From Acidimicrobiaceae bacterium (GTDB taxonomy: Bacteria; Actinomycetota; Acidimicrobiia; Acidimicrobiales; Ilumatobacteraceae): a DNA stretch of 14,483 nt. Shown one piece after another: positions 6,618 to 13,786 of this stretch. The DNA is taken from assembly GCA_003154135.1 (NCBI GenBank), contig PMCN01000179.1:3917-18399 (forward strand). The letters are read 5' to 3'. Every line of letters begins with the position of its first letter. Position 1 is the stretch's first letter. The translations under genes were made by a program, and so were the position numbers. Under the pieces are notes generated by a model. It ran no database searches and was not told where the DNA came from. It saw nothing but the letters and a program-made list of their open reading frames with translations.

Positions 6618-6625
6618 CGGGCCGC

Positions 6626-7534
6626 ATGGTGCGTGTGCGCGTCCGGCGCGACCTCTCCGACGACGACCGCACCGCAGTGCTCGGCTTCCTCGACGCGGCC
6701 CACGCGCTCGACTGCGCGCAGCTCGACGATCACCTCCAGTCCGATCTGCACCAGGGTCCGCGGGCGGGATTCGTCGCCGCACTCGCGACCGACGACGACG
6801 GGCAACTCGTCGGCTACGCACAGGCCTCGACGGGCAACGACGGCTTCGTCATCGACTCCATCGTGTGGTCGGCGTTCGACGGTGATGTCGACGCGGTGCG
6901 GGTGTCGCTGCTGCGCACGCTGCTCGCTGAGCTGCCCGCTCACGCGACCGTCACGTGGTGGACCCACGACGAGCCGAGCGAGGCCGTTCTCGCCGCATCG
7001 CTCGGCATGCAACCGCATCGCCGCCTGCTGCAGATGCGACGCCCGTTGCCCATCGACGAGCACGCCGGCGTCGAAGTCCGCGGCTTCAGAGTGGGGGTCG
7101 ACGAGACCGCTTGGCTCGAGGTGAACAACGCCGCATTCTCCTGGCACGGCGAACAGGGCGGCTGGGACCTGAAGGTGCTGCAGCAGCGCGAGCGCGAGCC
7201 GTGGTTCTCTGCCGACGGGTTCCTGCTCCACGAGCGCGATGGCCGGCTCGCTGCGTTCTGCTGGACCAAGCTGCATCGACCCGAGGTGCCCGGCGACCCG
7301 CTCGTCGGCGAGATCTACGTCGTCGCCGTGCACCCCGACTTCCACGGCACCGGCCTCGGCCGGGCGCTCACCGTCGCCGGCCTCGAGCACCTCCACTCGG
7401 TGGGCGCGACCGAAGGCATGCTCTACGTCGACGGCGACAACGAGTCGGCGGTGCACCTCTATCGCAAGCTCGGCTTCTCCGTCGCGCACATCGATGTTGC
7501 GCACCGACTTCCATCCACCGGAGGCAGCTCATGA
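6626..7534 (+). CDS. mshD: Mycothiol synthase (double-GNAT acetyltransferase)
   Basis: Last step of mycothiol synthesis: acetylates Cys-GlcN-Ins with acetyl-CoA to give the main low-molecular-weight thiol of actinobacteria. The 302 residues fold as two GNAT domains. The N-terminal one (about 1-140) is degenerate, as is usual. The C-terminal one (about 148-296) is catalytic and closely matches MshD phrases: LEVNNAAFSWHGEQGGWDL (164-182), EPWFSADGFLLHERDGRLAA, GEIYVVAVHPDFHGTGLGRAL (the acetyl-CoA loop HGTGLGR at 240-246) and MLYVDGDNESAVHLYRKLGF. ATG 6626 is preferred over the upstream in-frame 6560 because the extension would overlap nth and a TAGCCT box sits 8 nt upstream. It is the first gene of mshD-pepF-rlmN; its stop overlaps the pepF ATG. 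Confidence 0.93.
   Translation: MVRVRVRRDLSDDDRTAVLGFLDAAHALDCAQLDDHLQSDLHQGPRAGFVAALATDDDGQLVGYAQASTGNDGFVIDSIVWSAFDGDVDAVRVSLLRTLLAELPAHATVTWWTHDEPSEAVLAASLGMQPHRRLLQMRRPLPIDEHAGVEVRGFRVGVDETAWLEVNNAAFSWHGEQGGWDLKVLQQREREPWFSADGFLLHERDGRLAAFCWTKLHRPEVPGDPLVGEIYVVAVHPDFHGTGLGRALTVAGLEHLHSVGATEGMLYVDGDNESAVHLYRKLGFSVAHIDVAHRLPSTGGSS
7520..7525 (+). promoter_or_regulatory. Shine-Dalgarno GGAGGC for the M3 peptidase gene
   Basis: GGAGGC within the last codons of mshD, 5 nt before ATG 7531. It fixes the peptidase start and, with the ATGA overlap, supports coupled re-initiation. Confidence 0.7.
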
Positions 7535-9339
7535 CAACGACCGACGCACTCCCCCGCTGGCGCATCGACGACGTGTACGAGTCGATGTCCGCGCGGGCGT
7601 TCCACGAGGCCCTCGAACGCAACGCCTCCGACGTCGTGCGCCTCACCGCGCTGTTCGACGAGCACGGCATCCGCGCCGTGGCCTCGCGACCGGTCACCGC
7701 CGACGACGGCGCTGCAGCCGACGCCGTGGTGCGCGCACTCAACGCATTCGAGGAGCACAGCAACGTCACCGGCGCATACCTCGTCGCCCTCAACCGCACC
7801 GACAGCTTCGACGAGACTGCGCAGGCGCTCCTGGGCGAGTTCGACATGGCGCGCGCCCCCGTGCGATCGCTGCAGGCGCGGTTGGCCGACTGGGTGGCGG
7901 CGTTGGGCGTGTCGGAACTGGCGACGGTGAGCACAGAGGTGGCCGAGCACGAAGGACCGTTGTCGCTGCTCGCGCACCGCGCCGAGCACCAGATGAGCGA
8001 GGCCGAGGAAGCGCTGTACGCGCAGCTCACGGGCAGCGGCTCCAGCGCTTGGCAGCAGCTGCACGCAACGGTCACGTCGCAGCTCACCACCGAGGTCGCG
8101 ATGCCCGACGGCAGCCGCCCCACGCTGTCGATGGCCGCAGTGCGCGGTCTGGCCAGTCATGCCGATCCGGCCGTGCGACGCGCCGCCTACGACGCCGAGA
8201 TGGCCGCCTGGCCCACGGTCGCCACTGTCAGCGCGGCAGCGCTCAACGGTGTGAAGGGTGAGGCCGTCACCGTCAACGGTCGCCGCGGCTGGTCCACTCC
8301 CGTCGATGCCTCGTTGTTCGCCAACCACGTCGACCGCGACACGTTCGACGCGATGCAGCAGGCCGTCACCGAGTCGTTGCCCGACTTCCACGGCTGGCTG
8401 CGCACGAAGGCCCGGCTGCACGGCCACGCCGGCGCGCTGCCGTGGAGCGACCTCTTCGCCCCGCTGCCGGTCGCTCCGGCGGAGGTGACGTGGGACGACG
8501 GCCTGCAGATGGTGCGTCAGGCGTTCTCGTCGTACGGCGGCACGCTGGCCGGCCTCGTCGATCGCGCCATCGACGAGCAGTGGATCGACGCCGGTCCACG
8601 AGTGGGCAAGCGCGGCGGCGCGTTCTGCATGTCGTTCACCGGCGACCGCTCGCTCGTGTTCCTCAACTGGAGCGGCAGCGTCGACTCGGTGCAGACCACC
8701 GCGCATGAGCTGGGCCACGCCTATCACAACACGCAGCTGGCCCATCGAACGCCCATGCAGAAGAAGCTGCCGATGGCGCTGGCCGAGACGGCGAGCATCT
8801 TCTGCGAGACGCTGATGGTGGAGGAAGGGCTGCAGCGTCTGCACGGAGCGGAGCGTCTTGCGCTGCTCGACGTCGACCTGCAGGGCTCCACGCAGGTGGT
8901 CGTCGACATCCGCAGCCGGTTCCTGTTCGAGCAGCAGCTGTTCGAACGCCGTGCCCGGCGCACGCTGGGCGTCGCCGAGCTGAACGAGATGATGGTGCAC
9001 GCCCAGCGCGAGGCCTACGGCGACGCGGTGCTCGACGAGACGCTGCATCCGTACATGTGGGTGGTGAAGCAGCACTACTACGGCTCGCACTTCTACAACT
9101 GGCCCTACACGTACGGTCTGCTCTTCGGGCTCGGGCTGTTCGCCCAGTACCAGCTCGACCCCGACCGGTTCCGCGCCCGCTACGACGACGCACTCTCCCG
9201 GGCAGGCATCGACACGGCGCGCCGGCTCGGTGCCGCCTTCGGGTTCGACGTGAGCGACGTGTCGTTCTGGCGGTCGAGCCTCGACGTCGTGCGCCAGCGC
9301 ATGCGCGCCTACGGCGCGCTGGCTGCGGAGATCGCGTGA
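7531..9339 (+). CDS. Oligoendopeptidase F-type M3 metallopeptidase
   Basis: Zinc metallopeptidase of family M3 (PepF-like), expected to trim short peptides in the cytoplasm; no signal peptide is seen. The product is 602 residues, normal for the family. The zinc motif HELGH is at 392-396 (QTTAHELGHAYHN). The third ligand is E419 in ALAETASIFCE, 23 residues further, as expected for M3. The C-terminal HPYMWVVKQHYYGSHFYNWP is a typical PepF substrate-binding region. ATG 7531 has a strong Shine-Dalgarno and overlaps the mshD stop in ATGA. A longer frame back to 6955 is shadow translation of mshD. The stop TGA (9337-9339) begins the TGAACGACA repeat chain that leads into rlmN. Substrate is not inferable, and the link to mycothiol is positional only. 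Confidence 0.93.
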   Translation: MTTTDALPRWRIDDVYESMSARAFHEALERNASDVVRLTALFDEHGIRAVASRPVTADDGAAADAVVRALNAFEEHSNVTGAYLVALNRTDSFDETAQALLGEFDMARAPVRSLQARLADWVAALGVSELATVSTEVAEHEGPLSLLAHRAEHQMSEAEEALYAQLTGSGSSAWQQLHATVTSQLTTEVAMPDGSRPTLSMAAVRGLASHADPAVRRAAYDAEMAAWPTVATVSAAALNGVKGEAVTVNGRRGWSTPVDASLFANHVDRDTFDAMQQAVTESLPDFHGWLRTKARLHGHAGALPWSDLFAPLPVAPAEVTWDDGLQMVRQAFSSYGGTLAGLVDRAIDEQWIDAGPRVGKRGGAFCMSFTGDRSLVFLNWSGSVDSVQTTAHELGHAYHNTQLAHRTPMQKKLPMALAETASIFCETLMVEEGLQRLHGAERLALLDVDLQGSTQVVVDIRSRFLFEQQLFERRARRTLGVAELNEMMVHAQREAYGDAVLDETLHPYMWVVKQHYYGSHFYNWPYTYGLLFGLGLFAQYQLDPDRFRARYDDALSRAGIDTARRLGAAFGFDVSDVSFWRSSLDVVRQRMRAYGALAAEIA

Positions 9340-9382
9340 ACGACAGGTGAACGACACGTGAACGACAGCCTGAACGACAGCC
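9337..9382 (+). repeat. Four tandem TGAACGACA units at the peptidase/rlmN junction
   Basis: TGAACGACA starts at 9337, 9348, 9359 and 9371, with 11-, 11- and 12-bp periods. The first unit begins with the peptidase stop codon; the last two are inside rlmN and encode its NDSLNDSL start. Because the first periods are 11 bp, each copy shifts frame. They give two four-codon mini-ORFs, GTG 9336 to TGA 9350 and GTG 9347 to TGA 9361, joined to the peptidase stop and to rlmN GTG 9358 by successive GTGA overlaps. Confidence 0.85.
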
Positions 9383-10425
9383 TCTACACGCCCGACCGCG
9401 ACGAGCTCGCCGGCCTCCTCGAGGGCGAGCCGCGCTATCGCCTCGACCAGGTGTGGGCCGGGCTCTACACGCAGCTCGCCGCGCCGGCCGACATCTCCAA
9501 CGTGCCCAAGGCGCTGCGCGAGCGTCTCGCCACCGCCCTTCCCCCGGCGCTCACCCAGGTGGTGCGCCGCGTGAGCGACGGCGGCGACACGGTGAAGTAC
9601 CTCTGGGAGCTGCACGACGGCAGCCGCATCGAGACCGTGCTGATGCTGTACCCCGATCGGGTGACGGTGTGCGTGAGCAGCCAGGTCGGCTGCGCAATGG
9701 GGTGCGGCTTCTGCGCCACCGGGCAGGCGGGCTTCACCCGGCAGCTCACCGTCGGCGAGATCGTCGAGCAGGTGGTGGTGTCGGCGCGCGAGGCGCGCAC
9801 GATGGGTCGCCGACTCGGCAACGTGGTGTTCATGGGCATGGGCGAGCCGATGGCCAACGAGGCCGCTGTGTGGGGCGCGGTCGAGCGGTTCCACGGTGCT
9901 GTCGGCATGTCGGCGCGCCACCTCACGATCAGCACCGTGGGCATCGTGCCCGGCATCCACAAGCTCGCCGAACGCCCACTGCCCGTGAACCTGGCCGTCT
10001 CGTTGCACGCTGCCAACGACGAGCTGCGCAACGAGCTGGTGCCCATCAACAAGCGGTACCCGCTCGACGACCTGATGGCCGCGTGCTCGGGCTACCTCGC
10101 CGCCAAGGGGCGGCGGGTGAGCTTCGAATGGGCGCTCATCGCGGGCGTCAACGACCGCACCCGTGATGCCGCCGAGCTCGCCAAGCTCACCCGCCGCTTC
10201 CGGTTGCCGGCGCACGTGAACCTCATCCCGCTGAACCCCACCCCCGGCTATCCCACCGTCGGCTCGTCGGCCACCAAGGTGCGCGAGTTCTGCGACACCC
10301 TCATCGGCCTCGGCGTCAACGCCACGGTGCGCCGCAACCGCGGCACCGACATCGACGCCGCCTGCGGGCAACTCGCTGCGGGCCAGCCCGTGGCACCACC
10401 GCGAACCCGCAGCACGCCGGGCTGA
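9358..10425 (+). CDS. rlmN: Dual-specificity RNA methyltransferase RlmN (23S rRNA A2503 / tRNA A37)
   Basis: Radical-SAM enzyme that methylates C2 of adenine 2503 in 23S rRNA and A37 in some tRNAs. In 355 residues the [4Fe-4S]/SAM motif is C112-AMG-C116-GF-C119. The cysteine equivalent to E. coli C118 is C105 (TVCVSSQVGC), and the methyl-carrying C-terminal cysteine is C336 (DIDAACGQLA). GMGEPMAN, LAVSLHAAND and RVSFEWALIAGVND are family signatures. The start is GTG 9358; two earlier GTGs (9336, 9347) in the same repeat lie in other frames and stop after four codons. No good Shine-Dalgarno is visible, so translation probably depends on coupling from the peptidase gene. The C-terminal tail after C336 is short and Pro/Arg-rich. 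Confidence 0.97.
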   Translation: MNDSLNDSLYTPDRDELAGLLEGEPRYRLDQVWAGLYTQLAAPADISNVPKALRERLATALPPALTQVVRRVSDGGDTVKYLWELHDGSRIETVLMLYPDRVTVCVSSQVGCAMGCGFCATGQAGFTRQLTVGEIVEQVVVSAREARTMGRRLGNVVFMGMGEPMANEAAVWGAVERFHGAVGMSARHLTISTVGIVPGIHKLAERPLPVNLAVSLHAANDELRNELVPINKRYPLDDLMAACSGYLAAKGRRVSFEWALIAGVNDRTRDAAELAKLTRRFRLPAHVNLIPLNPTPGYPTVGSSATKVREFCDTLIGLGVNATVRRNRGTDIDAACGQLAAGQPVAPPRTRSTPG

Positions 10426-10477
10426 CCGCTTCGTCAAGATTTCGTTCAGCCTGCTCGCCCGATCGACCGCCGTTGGC

Positions 10478-10502
10478 TATGTTCTCGACGTCCACGGGAG
10501 GG
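10478..10502 (+). promoter_or_regulatory. Promoter -10 (TATGTT) and Shine-Dalgarno of the secreted protein gene
   Basis: TATGTT at 10478-10483 fits TANNNT. GGGAGGG at 10496-10502 lies 4 nt before ATG 10507. The implied 5' leader is about 15-20 nt, so this gene differs from the leaderless-type genes nearby. No clear -35 was found. In the 81-bp gap after rlmN I saw no convincing terminator, only a weak GCTGA/TCAGC pairing. Confidence 0.5.
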
Positions 10503-10506
10503 CGTC

Positions 10507-12897
10507 ATGTCGCGAGTCGTGCGGTTGTTGTGTGCAGTGCTGTTGTTGGCAACCGGAGTCGCCATCGGCGGCGTGAGCCCGGCCTCGGCCGCGGCTGGGC
10601 CCGGCAGCATCGCCGGCGTCGTCACCGACAGCCTCGGTCACCCGCTGGCCGGCGTGCAGTACTGGACGGGCTACCAGCCCTACGGCGGCCCCGTCACCGA
10701 CGCGAACGGCGCGTACGAGATCGACAACCTCAACCCGGGCAGTCAGTACGCGGTGAGCTTCCACGACTCCTCGGGCGTCCACGCCGATCTCACCACCGCG
10801 CCGGTCACGGTGCTCGACAGCGGTCCTGCGACGCAGGACGCCACGCTGCCCGACGCGTCGCTCGATGTGCACGGCGTGGTCACCGACGCCGACGGCAACC
10901 CGCTCGCCGGGGTGCGGGTGTCCGACCAGAACCAGTACTGGGTGCAGGTGACCACCAGCCCCACAGGCGAGTACGGGCTGTCCAACCTCGGCGCCGGACT
11001 CCACAACCTCACGGCCGACCCGAGCCAGGTGCTGCCCCAGTTCCGAAGCGCGACGCTCACCGACGTCGACGTGCAGTCCGGATCCACCACCGAGGCCGAC
11101 TTCGTGCTGCCTCGCTACGCGACCGTCTCCGTCACCGTCACCGGCAACGGCGCTCCGGTTCCCGCAGCGGGTCAGCTCTGGCCCGACACCCCGTTCGGCT
11201 ACCCGCAGTACGCCACGTCGGACGCGAGCGGCAACATGTCGTTCAACGTGCCCACGGACGGCGACTACTACCTCATGATCGACTCGCAGACGCCCGATTT
11301 CGCAGGCGAGTTCTATCCCCACGCAGTCGACGCGGCCCACGCCCAGCGGATCCACATCGCAGGTGAGCAGCACGTGCACCTCGACGCGTCGCTCCCGCAG
11401 AGCGCCGTGATCCTCGGCACGGTGATCAACCCCGACGGCACGCCCGGCTCGTCGTACGACGTGGAGGCACGCCCGGTCGGCCTGCCCGAAGGCCAGTACC
11501 CACCGTTCCAGCCGTGCAACCAACCACTCGACACCGACCCGCCCGGCACGTTCCGAATCGGCTGCCTCAATCCGTCGACCCAGTACGTGGTGAAGGGCTA
11601 CGGCCTCGGCGTCGCCGACAACACGTACTACCGCAACTCGCAGAGCGCTGCCAATGCGACCCCCATCACGGTCGCGGCCGGCCAGACCACGAGAAGCATC
11701 ACGCTGAAGCTGCGCCCGCTGACGCCCGACCCCACGTTCACGGGCATGTCGAAGCTCTTCTTCCTCACCGGCTCGACCACGACGAACGTGCACATCTTCG
11801 GCACCAACCTGCCCAGCGATCCCAATGCGCTGCAGGTGCAGGTCGACCAGTGGTTCGGTGTGCCGAACGGCCACATCACCGTCACCAAGGTGCTCAGCGC
11901 CAAAGAGGCCGTGGCCACCGTGACCGTCGATGCAGGAGATGTCGGCGGAGCCCTCGAGCAGCGGGGTCTCAACCTCACGCGCTCCACCGGCGGTGGCGCC
12001 ACGTGCGACTGCCAGATGCTCATCGGCGACGCCACCACCCCGGTTGCCACCATCAGCGGCCGGGTGACCGACCAGTCCGACCACCCTGTGGCGTTCGCCA
12101 AGGTGTGGGTGGAGCAACCGGATCCGAACAACTCGTTGGGCTTCGACGTCCACGCCTACACGACCGGAGCCGACGGTCGGTACACGGCCGACGGCCTCGC
12201 GCCCGGCACGTACACCGTCGTCTTCCTCGGCACGGAGCAGCTCGCCGGCCAGTGGTGGAACGGCCAGAGCGCGGCGAACAAGGCGAAGAGCCTCACGGTC
12301 GCCGCGGGCCAGGTTCGAAGCAACGTGAACGCAAGCCTGTCCGCGCGCGGCCAGATCAAGGTGAAGGCACTCGCTCCTCGCTACGAGTCCGGGTCCACCG
12401 TGGCATTCGATCTCACGGGTAACGGCCTCAGCCCCATCCGAGGCGACTTCCGGGTCTCGGTGAAGTACTACTGGGGCCTGTTGCCGTTGCAGACCAGCTA
12501 CGTGTCGGATTCCGTCCTGCACGCCACCGGCTACGTCTACGGTTCCGGCACGTACGACATCGTCACCGAGTGGACGGCCGCCGACGGCACCACCAAGAGC
12601 TCGACGTGCACCGGGTGTCTCGAAGTGTTGGATGCGCTGCAGGTGTACCCGGGTGGCAGCACCTCGCTGCCACGAGGAGCGACGACGACGGTGCAGCTCA
12701 CCGGAGCCGGTCTCAGCCATCTCTCGTCGATCACCCTCGCCGGCACCGGCGCGAACGTGAAGAGCTGGGTGCTCAACGGGGACGGCACGGTCTCGGTGGT
12801 CATCACCGTGAAGAGCAACGCATCGGTCGGGTCGCGCACGCTCACCGTCCGGCGTGCCGATGGGGCGACCGCCACCGTCGACCTCCAGGTGACCTGA
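10507..12897 (+). CDS. Secreted multidomain beta-sandwich protein (carboxypeptidase-regulatory-like and IPT-like repeats)
   Basis: No enzyme domain recognised; probably an exported structural or binding protein. A signal peptide (about residues 1-28: basic start, hydrophobic LLCAVLLLATGVAIGG, cleavage near SPASA-AA) opens the 796-residue chain. Carboxypeptidase-regulatory-like repeats follow at about 33-115 (SIAGVVTDSLGHPLAGVQYW), 119-201 (VHGVVTDADGNPLAGVRV), 300-402 and 514-612 (ISGRVTDQSDHPVAFAKVWV). IPT-like sandwiches lie at about 405-508, 612-708 and 709-796. Residues 300-508 and 514-708 look like an internal duplication: each has QSAAN then (I/L)TVAAGQ, and ends in a cysteine pair (C500/C502, C701/C704). 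Paired cysteines, also C337/C353, fit an oxidising extracellular setting. There is no LPXTG, transmembrane anchor or Cys lipobox, so it is likely released. It is a lone transcription unit. Confidence 0.85.
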   Translation: MSRVVRLLCAVLLLATGVAIGGVSPASAAAGPGSIAGVVTDSLGHPLAGVQYWTGYQPYGGPVTDANGAYEIDNLNPGSQYAVSFHDSSGVHADLTTAPVTVLDSGPATQDATLPDASLDVHGVVTDADGNPLAGVRVSDQNQYWVQVTTSPTGEYGLSNLGAGLHNLTADPSQVLPQFRSATLTDVDVQSGSTTEADFVLPRYATVSVTVTGNGAPVPAAGQLWPDTPFGYPQYATSDASGNMSFNVPTDGDYYLMIDSQTPDFAGEFYPHAVDAAHAQRIHIAGEQHVHLDASLPQSAVILGTVINPDGTPGSSYDVEARPVGLPEGQYPPFQPCNQPLDTDPPGTFRIGCLNPSTQYVVKGYGLGVADNTYYRNSQSAANATPITVAAGQTTRSITLKLRPLTPDPTFTGMSKLFFLTGSTTTNVHIFGTNLPSDPNALQVQVDQWFGVPNGHITVTKVLSAKEAVATVTVDAGDVGGALEQRGLNLTRSTGGGATCDCQMLIGDATTPVATISGRVTDQSDHPVAFAKVWVEQPDPNNSLGFDVHAYTTGADGRYTADGLAPGTYTVVFLGTEQLAGQWWNGQSAANKAKSLTVAAGQVRSNVNASLSARGQIKVKALAPRYESGSTVAFDLTGNGLSPIRGDFRVSVKYYWGLLPLQTSYVSDSVLHATGYVYGSGTYDIVTEWTAADGTTKSSTCTGCLEVLDALQVYPGGSTSLPRGATTTVQLTGAGLSHLSSITLAGTGANVKSWVLNGDGTVSVVITVKSNASVGSRTLTVRRADGATATVDLQVT

Positions 12898-12940
12898 ACG
12901 CGGCCGCAGGCATCGACCACGACTCGCGTTCGTGCGGGGT

Positions 12941-12946
12941 TAGCGT
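12941..12946 (+). promoter_or_regulatory. Putative -10 box TAGCGT of the hydrolase operon
   Basis: TAGCGT is followed by 6 nt (GCGGCA) and ATG 12953, the same arrangement as before hisC. It implies a leaderless transcript. The 55-bp gap also holds a weak inverted repeat (GAACGCG 12896-12902, CGCGTTC 12925-12931) that could mark the end of the upstream transcript. Confidence 0.5.
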
Positions 12947-12952
12947 GCGGCA

Positions 12953-13786
12953 ATGACCATTGCCCTCACTCGTACCTTCGCCGTCGACGGTGTGCAGCTC
13001 GCCTGGGACCGCTGGGGTGCCGACGACGGCGCGGTGCCGTTGCTGCTCTGCCACGGGTTCTCGGGCTCCGCACACGACTTCGCGTTGCACGTCGAGCCGC
13101 TCGCCGCGCACGGCCCGGTCATCACACCCGACCTGCGCGGCCACGGCCGCTCCACCAAGCTGGGCACGCTCGAGGGATACTCCGTCGATCGGCTGGCAGC
13201 CGACCTCGCGGCGTTCATCGAGCAGACCGTCGACGGGCCTGTCGACCTCCTCGGGCACTCGATGGGCGGCGCAGTCAGCCTGCGAGTGACGCTGGCACAC
13301 CCGCACCTCGTGCGGTCGCTCGTCCTGATGGACACGAGCGCATGGTCGTTCCTTCCCACCGACCCGAACATCGCCGCGCTCATCAGCGGCTTCATGGCAT
13401 CGTTCGATCCGTCGACCGGCTTGCCCGACCTCAGCGCGATGCCGTCGCCCGAGCAGCCGCTCATCGACGCGGCCGTTCCCGCCGAGTGGCAGGCGGTCAA
13501 GCGGCAGATGGATGCGGCCTTCGACCCGTACGCGATGCAGGCGTTCGGCCGGGCGCTCTTCGACGCTGCCGGCAGCTCGGTGCGCGACCGGTTGGGCGAG
13601 ATCCACTGCCCGGTGAGCGTCATCGTGGGCGAGCACGACCACCCATTCGTCGACCAGGCCCCGGAGCTCACCGCAGAGGTGCCCGACGGCCGGCTGATGG
13701 TGATCGCCGGTGCCTACCACTCGCCTCAGCTCACTCATCCGGTCGAGTGGGCGGCCGCCGTCGCCGACCACCTGGCGCGGGTGTGA
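12953..13786 (+). CDS. Alpha/beta hydrolase
   Basis: Serine hydrolase of the alpha/beta fold, 277 residues, presumably cytoplasmic as no signal peptide is seen. The catalytic triad is S103 in the nucleophile elbow GHSMGG (101-106), D229 in VGEHDHPF and H256 in GAYHSPQLTHP. The oxyanion-side motif is LLCHGFSGSAHDF (31-43), followed by TPDLRGHGRS (58-67). A cap region lies around 130-215. Substrate is not inferable; esterase, lactonase and C-C hydrolase relatives share this pattern. ATG 12953 follows a TAGCGT box by 6 nt. The stop overlaps the GTG of the next gene (GTGA), so the hydrolase is probably co-expressed with the membrane protein. Confidence 0.92.
   Translation: MTIALTRTFAVDGVQLAWDRWGADDGAVPLLLCHGFSGSAHDFALHVEPLAAHGPVITPDLRGHGRSTKLGTLEGYSVDRLAADLAAFIEQTVDGPVDLLGHSMGGAVSLRVTLAHPHLVRSLVLMDTSAWSFLPTDPNIAALISGFMASFDPSTGLPDLSAMPSPEQPLIDAAVPAEWQAVKRQMDAAFDPYAMQAFGRALFDAAGSSVRDRLGEIHCPVSVIVGEHDHPFVDQAPELTAEVPDGRLMVIAGAYHSPQLTHPVEWAAAVADHLARV

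Noticed and set aside
6560..6625. N-terminal extension of mshD to 6560
   Set aside because: It would overlap the nth coding start and place both -10 boxes inside a gene. ATG 6626 fits MshD length.
6583..6672. N-terminal extension of nth to 6672
   Set aside because: The added 30 residues are Arg/Ser-rich, not family-like, and would overlap the mshD promoter and coding start. ATG 6582 has the local promoter box at the right distance.
7459..10437. 992-codon open frame on the minus strand across mshD, the peptidase gene and rlmN
   Set aside because: It is antisense to three well-supported genes and has His/Arg/Ala/Val-biased composition typical of high-GC shadow frames. No domain is recognisable.
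10477..12720. 747-codon open frame antisense to the secreted protein gene
   Set aside because: Low-complexity Arg/Val/Gly/His-rich composition and no motif. The sense frame has a signal peptide, Shine-Dalgarno and repeats.
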